Shown piece by piece: positions 25,269 through 32,851 of a stretch of 64,000 bases of DNA. The notes beneath the pieces were generated by a model. The model saw only the letters and a program-made list of their open reading frames with translations. It was not told where the DNA came from and searched no databases. The position numbers and the translations under genes are program-made. This DNA is from Paramesorhizobium sp049065735 (GTDB lineage Bacteria; Pseudomonadota; Alphaproteobacteria; Rhizobiales; Rhizobiaceae): the NCBI RefSeq assembly GCF_049065735.1, contig NZ_JBAKHD010000002.1:1-64000 (forward strand). Reading direction: 5' to 3'. How positions within the stretch are numbered: the stretch's first letter is position 1; every line of letters begins with the position of its first letter.

Positions 25269-26153
25269 TCAAACGTCCAAATGCCGCAGCTTCTCCGGAT
25301 TGCGCATCACATAGATTGCCGTGATTTTCCCCTCTGCAATATCCAGCGCCACGGTTTGCGGCAGGCCGTCCTCCTCGAGCGTGACGATGCCGGGCAGGCC
25401 GTCGATGCGGTCGAAGCGGTGCGCGGGCGGCATGCGGCCGGAGGGCTTTTCGGAAATGGCGACGAAGAAGCGCACGATCTTTTCGCGCCCGAAAATCGGG
25501 TTGAGCGTGGCGATGCGGATGCCGCCGCCATCGGAATACATCACCGCATCTTCCGCCAGCAGCCCTTGCAAGGCGGTCATGTCGCCATTGCGGGACGCCT
25601 GGAAGAAGGCTTCCGCGATGCTGCGGCCGCGATCCTCAGGCACAGGATAGCGCGGGCGGCTTTCGCGCACATGATCGCGCGCGCGGCTCGCGAGCTTGCG
25701 GCAGGCGGCGGGATCGCGGCCCAGAACGCGCGCCACCTCATCGAAATTCACGTCGAACACGTCATGCAGGAGGAAGGCGGCGCGCTCCAGGGGCGAAAGC
25801 CGCTCCAGCGCCATCATCAGCGTGAGCGTGAGGTCGTCTTCCTCATCTTCCACCGGATCGACAACCGGCTCGGGCAGCCAGGTGCCGGGATAGGTCTCGC
25901 GCCGCACCCGCGCGGATTTCAGATGATCCAGGCAAAGCCTTGTGACCACACGGGCGAGAAATGCCCTGGCATCACGCACGGAAGCCCGGTCTGCGCCCTG
26001 CCAGCGCAGCCAGGCCTCCTGCACGATATCCTCCGCCTCCGCGACCGATCCCAGCATGCGATAGGCGATGCGGATCAATCGCGGGCGCAGGGCCTCGAAA
26101 ACCGCCCCGGCATCGTCAGGGGCGGTACTTATGGGTTCGTCAGGCTGCGACAT
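25269..26153 (-). CDS. ECF41-type sigma factor with SnoaL-like C-terminus
   Basis: The 294-residue protein has sigma region 2 (LIRIAYRMLGSVAEAEDIVQEAWLRW), region 4 (LSPLERAAFLLHDVFDVNFDEVARVLGRDPAACRKLASRARDHV) and a C-terminal NTF2/SnoaL-like domain from about residue 180, containing DGGG and the end motif NPEKLRHL. This architecture defines the ECF41/SigJ group, in which the C-terminal extension, not an anti-sigma factor, controls activity. The gene overlaps the AhpD-like gene upstream by 14 bases, the usual partner of ECF41 factors, and likely drives the promoter at 26638-26664. Confidence 0.93.
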   Translation of the reverse strand: MSQPDEPISTAPDDAGAVFEALRPRLIRIAYRMLGSVAEAEDIVQEAWLRWQGADRASVRDARAFLARVVTRLCLDHLKSARVRRETYPGTWLPEPVVDPVEDEEDDLTLTLMMALERLSPLERAAFLLHDVFDVNFDEVARVLGRDPAACRKLASRARDHVRESRPRYPVPEDRGRSIAEAFFQASRNGDMTALQGLLAEDAVMYSDGGGIRIATLNPIFGREKIVRFFVAISEKPSGRMPPAHRFDRIDGLPGIVTLEEDGLPQTVALDIAEGKITAIYVMRNPEKLRHLDV

Positions 26154-26601
26154 GCGCCTTCTTCACCGGATGGATGGAGCGGAAGCCGACCGATATGCGG
26201 TTCCAAGCGTTGATGGTGGTGATGGCGAGGGTAAGCTTCACGATTTCCTCGTCACTGAACTGCGCCTTCAGCGCTTCATAGACGTCATCGGGGGCATGCG
26301 TCTCAGCCACCAGCGTCAGCGCCTCGGTCCAGGCCAGCGCGGCGCGCTCGCGGTCGGTGTAGAGCGGCGATTCACGCCAGGCGTCCAGCAGGTAAATGCG
26401 CTCTTCCGTCTCGCCATGGGCGCGGGCTTCGCCGGTATGCATATGGATGCAATAGGCACAGCCATTGATCTGCGAGGCGCGGATCTTGACGAGGTGGCGG
26501 ATCGTCTCATCCAGCCCGCTGGCCTTCACCTTCTCTTCGAGGTCGAGCATGGCCTGCATCAGCTGCGGCACGACGTTGTAGTATTTCATTCTCGGTTGCA
26601 T
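26140..26601 (-). CDS. AhpD-like carboxymuconolactone decarboxylase family protein
   Basis: The 153-residue alkylhydroperoxidase-like protein has the CMD core with the redox motif NGCAYCIHMH (CxxCxxxH), which in AhpD-type proteins supports disulfide chemistry. It is the standard neighbour and target of ECF41 sigma factors. ATG 26601 is preceded by a GGAG; ATG 26589 (MKYYNVV) is an alternative start. Coupled translation with the sigma gene is likely from the overlap. Confidence 0.9.
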   Translation of the reverse strand: MQPRMKYYNVVPQLMQAMLDLEEKVKASGLDETIRHLVKIRASQINGCAYCIHMHTGEARAHGETEERIYLLDAWRESPLYTDRERAALAWTEALTLVAETHAPDDVYEALKAQFSDEEIVKLTLAITTINAWNRISVGFRSIHPVKKAHVAA

Positions 26602-26637
26602 CGGAATGGCTCCATGTCTTGGGGTTACCGATGTCTA

Positions 26638-26664
26638 GACGAGACAGGAGGGGGGAATGTGACA
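26638..26664 (-). promoter_or_regulatory. ECF41-type promoter of the AhpD-sigma operon
   Basis: On the minus strand TGTCACA (26664-26658) is followed after 16 bases by CGTC (26641-26638). This matches the TGTCACA-N16-CGTC form described for ECF41 target promoters, and lies 37 bases upstream of the AhpD-like start codon. It supports autoregulation of the operon. Confidence 0.8.
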
Positions 26665-26725
26665 TGGGCGAAGAAAAAAGGGAGTAGGTGAGTAGGGGAG
26701 TAAGTCGGGCACGAAACATACTCCC

Positions 26726-28102
26726 TTATTCCCTTATTCCCTTCATCGCTTCCGCAATTTTCCCCGCCAGCCGCGCCGCCACATCTTCCTTGCTCATGTC
26801 AGGCCATTCCTCGATGCCATCTTGCGAGACGATGCGGACGTGGTTCCGGTCGCCGCCCATGACGCCGTGCGAGACGTCGTTGGCGACGATCCAGTCGGCA
26901 CCCTTCTTCTCCAGCTTCTTTTGAGCGTTGGCTAGCAGGTCCTGCGTTTCCGCAGCGAAGCCGACGACGAGGCGCGGGCGATTGGCGTGGTGGCCGATAG
27001 TGGCGAGGATGTCGGGGTTTTCGACCATGCGCAGCATCGGCGGCTCGGCGCCCGGCTGCTTCTTGATCTTCTGCGACGCTGCGCCCTCTGTGCGCCAGTC
27101 GGCGACAGCGGCGACCATGACAGCGGCATCCGCAGGGAGCAGGTTTTCGACCGCCTGCTTCATCTGCCGCGCAGTCTCGACATGGGTGACAGCAACGCCT
27201 TGCGGATTCGGGATCGACACGGGGCCGGAGACGAGATGCACATCCGCGCCAAGGCGGGCGAGCGCTGCCGCGATGGCATGGCCTTGCTTGCCCGAGGAGC
27301 GGTTGGCGATGTAGCGCACGGGGTCGATCGGCTCCACGGTCGGGCCTGACGTGACGATGATCTTCCTGCCTGACAATGGCAAGTTTGCCGGCTTGAAGAA
27401 GGTTTCGACGGCGGCGACGATTTCCAGCGGCTCGGCCATGCGGCCCGTTCCCGCCTCGCCGCCTTCAGCCATCTCGCCCCTGTTGGGTCCAACAAAACGG
27501 ATGCCGTCGCCCGCCAGCGTGGCGCGGTTGCGGCGTGTGGCGGGATGGTTCCACATCAGCGGGTTCATGGCGGGGGCAATGAGCACCGGCACCGTGGTGG
27601 CGAGCAGAACGGCGGAGGCGAGATCGTCCGCAAGGCCATGCGCCATCTTCGCCATCAGGTCGGCGGTGGCGGGGGCGACGACGATCAGATCCGCCTCGCG
27701 CGACAGGCGGATATGGCCGACATCCTGCTCGTCCTCGCGCGAGAAAAGGTCGGTGAAGACGTGATCGGCCGAGAGCGTGCCGACCGAGAGCGGCGTGACG
27801 AATTCCTGCGCCGCGCGGGTCATGACCGGGCGGACGCTCGCGCCACGCTCGCGCAGGCGGCGGATCAAGTCGAGGGATTTATAGGCGGCGATGCCCCCGC
27901 CAATGATGAGCAATATCCTTTTATCCCTCAAGGAAGGGATTATACCCGCCGCTTTTACCTGATGTACGGGGATATCAGGCGCGTCAATATCTCCTAGGAT
28001 GAGCCGCGCCTCCTCTTCCATGGACCGGCCGTTGCGGGCGGCGCGCAGACGTAGCCGCTCCTTCGCCGCGTCGTCGAGATTACGGATGGTGATACTGGCC
28101 AT
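26726..28102 (-). CDS. coaBC: CoaBC with an N-terminal FitA-like antitoxin domain
   Basis: Residues from about 70 onward are a complete bifunctional CoaBC: the flavin-dependent decarboxylase CoaC (ILLIIGGGIAAYKSLDLIRRL, PAMNPLMWNHPATRRN) followed by the ligase CoaB (IIVTSGPTVEPIDPVRYIANRSSGKQG split motifs, KIKK). It makes 4'-phosphopantetheine for coenzyme A. Residues 1-45 (MASITIRNLDDAAKERLRLR, then RSMEEEARLIL) are a ribbon-helix-helix domain as in FitA/VapB antitoxins, in one uninterrupted frame. A repeat operator-like sequence precedes the start. No FitB-type PIN toxin lies beside it. Start 28102 fits the RHH domain; removal of that domain would still leave a possible internal start. Confidence 0.93.
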   Translation of the reverse strand: MASITIRNLDDAAKERLRLRAARNGRSMEEEARLILGDIDAPDIPVHQVKAAGIIPSLRDKRILLIIGGGIAAYKSLDLIRRLRERGASVRPVMTRAAQEFVTPLSVGTLSADHVFTDLFSREDEQDVGHIRLSREADLIVVAPATADLMAKMAHGLADDLASAVLLATTVPVLIAPAMNPLMWNHPATRRNRATLAGDGIRFVGPNRGEMAEGGEAGTGRMAEPLEIVAAVETFFKPANLPLSGRKIIVTSGPTVEPIDPVRYIANRSSGKQGHAIAAALARLGADVHLVSGPVSIPNPQGVAVTHVETARQMKQAVENLLPADAAVMVAAVADWRTEGAASQKIKKQPGAEPPMLRMVENPDILATIGHHANRPRLVVGFAAETQDLLANAQKKLEKKGADWIVANDVSHGVMGGDRNHVRIVSQDGIEEWPDMSKEDVAARLAGKIAEAMKGIRE

Positions 28103-28103
28103 G

Positions 28104-28142
28104 TGATTGCAACCCTTGCCCAAAACGCAATCATTGCAATCA
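28104..28142 (-). promoter_or_regulatory. TTGCAATCA inverted repeats before FitA-CoaBC
   Basis: TGATTGCAA at 28104-28112 and TTGCAATCA at 28134-28142 are exact 9-bp inverted copies, with a third partial copy CGCAATCA at 28126-28133. They sit directly upstream of the start codon, where the mRNA leader and promoter must be. Repeated half-sites of this size are what ribbon-helix-helix antitoxins bind, so autoregulation by the fused domain is plausible. Confidence 0.55.
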
Positions 28143-28158
28143 AATTACGCCCATTTCG

Positions 28159-29736
28159 CTACGAATGGAAGCGCAAAGCGATTGCAAGCACGGCTAATGC
28201 AAGCAGCGCAAAGCCGACACGCCCCCAGCGTGAGCGCCGAGCGGAAGCCCTGCCGATGGCCTCCGCTGTCTCGGGCGCGAGCCGCAGTCCCTCCTCCGCC
28301 ATATGGTCCAGCTCATAGGTGATCCGCTCGAAGCGCTTGACCATGTCAGGCGTCTGGCGCAGCAGATGGAGAAGCGCGAAGCCGCTTTCGCGCGCGTCCG
28401 CCATCATGCCGACCGGGCCGAGACTTTCCCTGATATAATTGCCCACGACGGGCTCCGCGGCCTTCCACATGTTAAAATGCGGGTCGAGCGTGCGGGATAC
28501 ACCTTCCACGACCACCATAGTCTTCTGCAAAAGCAGCAGCTCGGGCCGGGTCTGCATGTCGAAGAGCTCGGTCACCTCGAACAGCAGGGTCAGCAGCTTG
28601 GCCATGGAAATGGTCTGCGCCGACTGGCCGTGGATCGGCTCGCCGATGGCGCGGATGGCCTGGGCGAAGCTCGCGGCGTCATGGCGATGCGGCACATAGC
28701 CGGCTTCGAAATGCACATCGGCAACGCGGGCATAATCGCGCGTGATGAAGCCGTAGAGGATTTCGGCGAGGAAGCGCCGCTCCTTCTTGCCGAGCCGGCC
28801 GGTGATGCCGAAATCGACGGCGACGATGGTGCCCTGGGGATCGACGAAGAGATTGCCCGGATGCATGTCGGCGTGGAAAAAGCCGTCGCGCAGCGTGTGA
28901 CGCAGGAAGGACTGGATGAGCGTTTCGGCGAGCTTGCGCAGATCGTGCCCTGCGGCGCGCAGGCCCTCGATATCGGACATCTTGACGCCGTCGATCCATT
29001 CCAGCGTCAGCACGTCGCGGCCCGTGCGCTCCCAATCTACGGCAGGAACGCGGAAACCCGGATCGTCCTTCACATTCTCGGCGATTTCAGAAAGCGCCGC
29101 CGCCTCCAGCCGCAGATCCATCTCGATGCGCGTCGACTGGGCGAGCGTCTGGGTAATCTGGACCGGGCGCAGACGGCGCGTGGCGGGAACATAGCGTTCC
29201 TGCATCTGTGCCAGCATGAAGAAGCTTTCGAGGTCGCGGGCGAAGCGCTGACGCACACCGGGGCGGATCACCTTGACCGCCACCTTATGCGGCACGCCAT
29301 CGCGCATCACCTCCGCCGGATGGACCTGGGCCATGGAAGCCGCTGCGATGGGCTCGCCGAAGCTGACGAAAAGGTCATCGATCGGGCGGCCAAGCGAGCC
29401 TTCGATAGCCCTGACCGCAGCGTCGCGCGGGAAATAATCGAGACGGTCCTGCAGCAGTGCCAGATCGAGCGCCACATCCCGCCCGACAATATCGGGCCGT
29501 GTCGCCAGAAACTGACCCAGCTTCACATAGGACGGCCCCAGCCGGTTCATCGCGCGGGACATGCGCTCCGATCGGAGCGTGGTGCGGGCACGGCGGCGCG
29601 CCAGCAGCCCGGCGACGCGATGGCCAAAGGCGGGCAGCCCGCTCAACCCATCGGCGGGCAGCGCGGTGATGACGCCCTCGCGCGTCATGATCCATCCGGC
29701 CTGGAGAAGCCGGAAGGCGGCGGCGAGTCTGCTCAT
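28159..29736 (-). CDS. ubiB: UbiB family ubiquinone biosynthesis kinase-like protein
   Basis: A 525-residue atypical kinase of the ADCK/UbiB group. The KxGQ motif YVKLGQFLATRPD, the Ala-rich loop AAASMAQVHPA, the catalytic-loop region FHADMHPGNLFVD and the metal motif VAVDFGITGRLG are present. The C-terminus ends in a single hydrophobic anchor (VGFALLALAVLAIALRF). UbiB acts in coenzyme Q biosynthesis, probably in lipid extraction or delivery. It follows ubiE by 25 bases on the same strand. Confidence 0.94.
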   Translation of the reverse strand: MSRLAAAFRLLQAGWIMTREGVITALPADGLSGLPAFGHRVAGLLARRRARTTLRSERMSRAMNRLGPSYVKLGQFLATRPDIVGRDVALDLALLQDRLDYFPRDAAVRAIEGSLGRPIDDLFVSFGEPIAAASMAQVHPAEVMRDGVPHKVAVKVIRPGVRQRFARDLESFFMLAQMQERYVPATRRLRPVQITQTLAQSTRIEMDLRLEAAALSEIAENVKDDPGFRVPAVDWERTGRDVLTLEWIDGVKMSDIEGLRAAGHDLRKLAETLIQSFLRHTLRDGFFHADMHPGNLFVDPQGTIVAVDFGITGRLGKKERRFLAEILYGFITRDYARVADVHFEAGYVPHRHDAASFAQAIRAIGEPIHGQSAQTISMAKLLTLLFEVTELFDMQTRPELLLLQKTMVVVEGVSRTLDPHFNMWKAAEPVVGNYIRESLGPVGMMADARESGFALLHLLRQTPDMVKRFERITYELDHMAEEGLRLAPETAEAIGRASARRSRWGRVGFALLALAVLAIALRFHS

Positions 29737-29761
29737 GCGACGATACTCGTGCTCATCAAGT

Positions 29762-30553
29762 TTAAAGTTTCCAGCCGGAATGTAGCGCGGCGATGCCGCC
29801 GGAATAATTGCGCCAGGTCACGCGCTCGAAGCCGGCGGCGCGGATCATGTCGGCGAAATCGGCCTGGCGCGGGAATTTGCGGATGGACTCGACCAGATAG
29901 CGGTAGGAATCGGCGTCACCGGCAACGAGGTCACCGATGCGCGGAATGGCATTGAACGACCAGGCGTCGTAAAAGCGGTCGAGCAGCGGCATTTCCACTT
30001 CGGAGAACTCGAGGCAGAGGAAGCGCCCGCCCGGCTTCAGCACGCGGTAGGCTTCCGCCAGCGCGCGGTCGATATGCGGCACGTTGCGGATGCCGAAGGC
30101 AATGGTGTAGGCGTCGAAGCGATTGCTCTCAAAAGGCAGTTCCTCGGCATTGGCCTCGACGAATTCGATATTGTCGGCAAGGCCTTTCTTCACGGCCCGG
30201 TCATGGCCGACGGCAAGCATCGAGCCGTTGATGTCCAGCACCGTGGCGCGGGCTTGGCGATTGGAGGCCTCCAGAATGCGGAAGGCGATGTCGCCGGTGC
30301 CGCCCGCGACATCGAGCACCTGCCAACCCTCGCGCTTGGGCGGCGACAGCCAATTGACCATCGCGTCCTTCCAGACGCGGTGCATGCCGGCGGACATCAG
30401 ATCGTTCATCAGGTCGTAGCGGGAGGCGACGCGGTGGAACACCTCGTTGACCAGCCCCTGCTTCTCCTCCTCCGCGACCTTGCGGAAGCCGAAGGATTGC
30501 TCCATGCCGCCGCTCGGGCCGACACGGGCCGCGCTACCATGTTCCTGGCTCAT
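29762..30553 (-). CDS. ubiE: Demethylmenaquinone/demethoxy-ubiquinol methyltransferase
   Basis: The 263-residue class I SAM methyltransferase performs the C-methylation in ubiquinone (and menaquinone) synthesis. Motif I LDVAGGTGDIAFRIL, the UbiE signatures YDLMNDLMSAGMHRVWKD and RVLKPGGRFLCLEFSEVE, and FGIRNVPHIDRALAEAYR are intact. It lies upstream of ubiB as in many Rhizobiales and diverges from upp. Confidence 0.96.
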   Translation of the reverse strand: MSQEHGSAARVGPSGGMEQSFGFRKVAEEEKQGLVNEVFHRVASRYDLMNDLMSAGMHRVWKDAMVNWLSPPKREGWQVLDVAGGTGDIAFRILEASNRQARATVLDINGSMLAVGHDRAVKKGLADNIEFVEANAEELPFESNRFDAYTIAFGIRNVPHIDRALAEAYRVLKPGGRFLCLEFSEVEMPLLDRFYDAWSFNAIPRIGDLVAGDADSYRYLVESIRKFPRQADFADMIRAAGFERVTWRNYSGGIAALHSGWKL

Positions 30554-30654
30554 ACCATCACCTACCTATCTCGATGACATCGATATAAAGCTTGCATCAG
30601 GCGAAACAAGCAGGCACGAGGTGTTTAAAACTAATCTATGCATATGAGACCATC

Positions 30655-31281
30655 ATGAGCGTCACCGTCATCGACCATCCGCTTGTCCAGCACAAGCTCA
30701 CCATCATGCGCAAAAAGGAAACCTCGACGGCGAGTTTCCGGCGGCTGCTCAAGGAAATCTCGCTGCTGCTGTGCTACGAAGTGACGCGCGATCTGGAACT
30801 GACGACGACACGCATCGAAACGCCGCTGACCGAAATGGATGCGCCGACGCTGGAAGGCAAAAAGCTGGTCTTCGCCTCGATCCTGCGCGCGGGCAACGGG
30901 TTGCTGGAGGGAATGCTGGATCTGGTGCCTGCCGCGCGGGTCGCCCATATCGGGCTCTACCGCGATCACGATACGCTGCAGCCCATCGAATATTATTTCA
31001 AGGCGCCGGAGGATATCGTTAACCGGCTCATCATCGTGGTCGATCCGATGCTCGCCACCGCCAATTCGGCCATCGCGGCCATCGACAAGCTGAAGGAGCG
31101 CGGCGCGAGCAATATCCGCTTCCTTTGCCTCCTCGCCGCGCCCGAAGGCATCGAACGCTTCACCAAGGCGCATCCGGACGTCCCCGTCTACACCGCCGCC
31201 ATCGATAGCCATTTGAACGACAAAGGCTATATCGTGCCGGGTCTGGGCGATGCGGGCGACCGGATGTACGGGACGAAGTGA
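30655..31281 (+). CDS. upp: Uracil phosphoribosyltransferase
   Basis: The 208-residue salvage enzyme converts uracil and PRPP to UMP. ILRAGNGLLEGMLDLVP, the PRPP loop VVDPMLATANSAIAAIDKL and the C-terminal PGLGDAGDRMYGTK uracil-binding end are present. ATG 30655 (MSVTVIDHPLVQHK) matches the family start. It lies in the same region as the nucleoside salvage operon and may complete pyrimidine recovery together with cdd and deoA. Confidence 0.96.
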   Translation: MSVTVIDHPLVQHKLTIMRKKETSTASFRRLLKEISLLLCYEVTRDLELTTTRIETPLTEMDAPTLEGKKLVFASILRAGNGLLEGMLDLVPAARVAHIGLYRDHDTLQPIEYYFKAPEDIVNRLIIVVDPMLATANSAIAAIDKLKERGASNIRFLCLLAAPEGIERFTKAHPDVPVYTAAIDSHLNDKGYIVPGLGDAGDRMYGTK

Positions 31282-31327
31282 CTTTCTGACCTTTTGCCGC
31301 GCTTGGCTTGAAAACAGATGGCACCTA

Positions 31328-31350
31328 GACTAAGTTTAGTGAACTAAGTC
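31328..31350 (+). promoter_or_regulatory. CTAAG repeats before Phd/PIN module 2
   Basis: GACTAAGTTTAGT followed by GAACTAAGTC gives two direct ACTAAG copies 14 bases apart, the first part of an ACTAA-GT-TTAGT palindrome. It lies just upstream of the AGGAG ribosome site of the antitoxin. GACTAAGTT is shared with the leader of module 1. Probable antitoxin operator. Confidence 0.5.
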
Positions 31351-31361
31351 AGGAGTGTGTC

Positions 31362-31607
31362 ATGCGCACCGTCAATATCCATGAAGCCAAGACGCACCTT
31401 TCGCGCCTTATCGACAAGGCGGCCAAGGGCGAGCCCTTCGTCATCGCCAAATCCGGCAAGCCGATGGTGAAAGTCGTCGCCATCGATGCTGCAGCCCCTG
31501 ATGCCAAACGCCGTATCGGATTCCTGGACGGCCAGTTTTCCATTCCAGATGATTTCGACGATATGGGGCGCGAGGAAATAGAAAAATTGTTCGGCGGCGA
31601 AGGATGA
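31362..31607 (+). CDS. Phd/YefM-type antitoxin, module 2
   Basis: The 81-residue product has a Phd/YefM DNA-binding half (MRTVNIHEAKTHLSRLIDKA, then GEPFVIAKSGKPMVKVVAI) and an acidic C-terminal toxin-binding tail. AGGAG at 31351-31355 sets the start. It overlaps the PIN toxin by 4 bases (ATGA). The N-terminal half is clearly related to the antitoxin at 18045-18278. Confidence 0.92.
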   Translation: MRTVNIHEAKTHLSRLIDKAAKGEPFVIAKSGKPMVKVVAIDAAAPDAKRRIGFLDGQFSIPDDFDDMGREEIEKLFGGEG

Positions 31608-31990
31608 AGTTCCTGCTGGACACCCATCTCCTGCTTTGGGCGGCGGGCGAGCCTGAAAAGCTGCCGCCAGCAGCTTTCGCCGAAATCGGGAACGCCGATA
31701 ATGAGCTTCTGTTCAGCGCGGCGAGCCTTTGGGAAATCGCCATCAAGCGCGGCCTTGGCCGGGCGGATTTTACCGTCGATCCCCGCCTGCTGCGCCGTGG
31801 CCTCATCGATAATGGCTTTCTCGAACTCCCTATTACGAGCGAGGACGCCGTTGCAGTGGAAGGCTTGCCGTCCATTCACAAGGACCCCTTCGACCGGCTC
31901 CTCATCGCTCAATCGATCGTGGAGGGCATCCCGCTCATGACCGTAGACGAAATGGTCGCCCGGTATCCCGCACCCATCCGCCGGGTGTAA
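31604..31990 (+). CDS. PIN-domain toxin (VapC-like), module 2
   Basis: The 128-residue PIN RNase has D6 (FLLDTH), E44 (SLWEIA), D94/D97 (HKDPFDRLLIAQ) and D115 (MTVDEM), the complete acidic set. It resembles the module 1 toxin in the same motifs, so the two pairs are paralogous or of the same subfamily. It is translated through overlap with its antitoxin and ends 4 bases before the convergent hydrolase gene. Confidence 0.93.
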   Translation: MKFLLDTHLLLWAAGEPEKLPPAAFAEIGNADNELLFSAASLWEIAIKRGLGRADFTVDPRLLRRGLIDNGFLELPITSEDAVAVEGLPSIHKDPFDRLLIAQSIVEGIPLMTVDEMVARYPAPIRRV

Positions 31991-31994
31991 CTAT

Positions 31995-32786
31995 TTATCC
32001 CTTCGGCGTGCTTTGTAAAAACTCGATCAGAATCCGCGAAAGGCGCTCCGTCTGCTCGACCGGGCTGCCATGGCCGCCGGGGATTTCAACGAATTTCGCG
32101 CCAAGGCTTTTTGCCAGTGCCCTTCCTTCCGTGGGCAGGGCCAGCACATCTTCCGAGGCGGAAACGACGAGGGAGGGATGGCTCCACGGCTTGTTCCATG
32201 GCTGCGCGTCGAACGGCTTCAACGCCGCCAGTTGGCGCGCCTGATCGGCAGCCGACTGCGGCACGGGGTTTTCCTTGAGCAACGTTTTGAAAGCGGCGAT
32301 GTTTTCCGACTGCGTGAGCCATTCGCTCCCCGCCACCCAAGGCAAGGTGGCATCGACCAGATGATCGAAATCGACACCGGCGTGGCGCAGCGCGAGCAGG
32401 CTTTCCAAGGCCATCAGCGCGGCCTGCCGGAACACCGCCGTGGAATTCAGAATGACGCAGCGCCCGCAGACTTCGGGAAATTGCGCCAGCATCGTCTGGG
32501 CAATCGCGCCGCCCATGGATTGGCCGATGATCGCCGGACGACCAAGCTTGAGGTGTTTGATGAGCGCCGCCGTATCCTTGGCCATGTCCTTGACGGAGAA
32601 CGGCTTTCCACCGTCCTTGGTGCGGCCAATGCCCCTGTTGTCGAATGTGACGACCTGAAATTTCCGTGCCAAGGCAGGCACCATCGCATCCCAGAATGTA
32701 TGATCGCAGGTATATCCGGCGATCAGAACGATGGGATCGCCCTTTCCTTGAACCTCATAATACAGATCAATATTATTGAGTTTCAT
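31995..32786 (-). CDS. Alpha/beta hydrolase
   Basis: A 263-residue alpha/beta-hydrolase. The oxyanion region VLIAGYTCDH, the nucleophile elbow IIGQSMGGAIAQ (GQSMG, Ser), a late Asp region (VVSASEDVLALP) and the His in GGHGSPVEQ make the catalytic triad visible. The substrate is not evident; sequence style is near 3-oxoadipate enol-lactonase-like esterases. The 65-base upstream region to deoA is AT-rich with no visible gene. Confidence 0.85.
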   Translation of the reverse strand: MKLNNIDLYYEVQGKGDPIVLIAGYTCDHTFWDAMVPALARKFQVVTFDNRGIGRTKDGGKPFSVKDMAKDTAALIKHLKLGRPAIIGQSMGGAIAQTMLAQFPEVCGRCVILNSTAVFRQAALMALESLLALRHAGVDFDHLVDATLPWVAGSEWLTQSENIAAFKTLLKENPVPQSAADQARQLAALKPFDAQPWNKPWSHPSLVVSASEDVLALPTEGRALAKSLGAKFVEIPGGHGSPVEQTERLSRILIEFLQSTPKG

Positions 32787-32851
32787 TATTATCTCCGAAT
32801 AATACTTCTATATTGATCGTATTATTAGGGGAAATTCTAAAAATTCTATTT

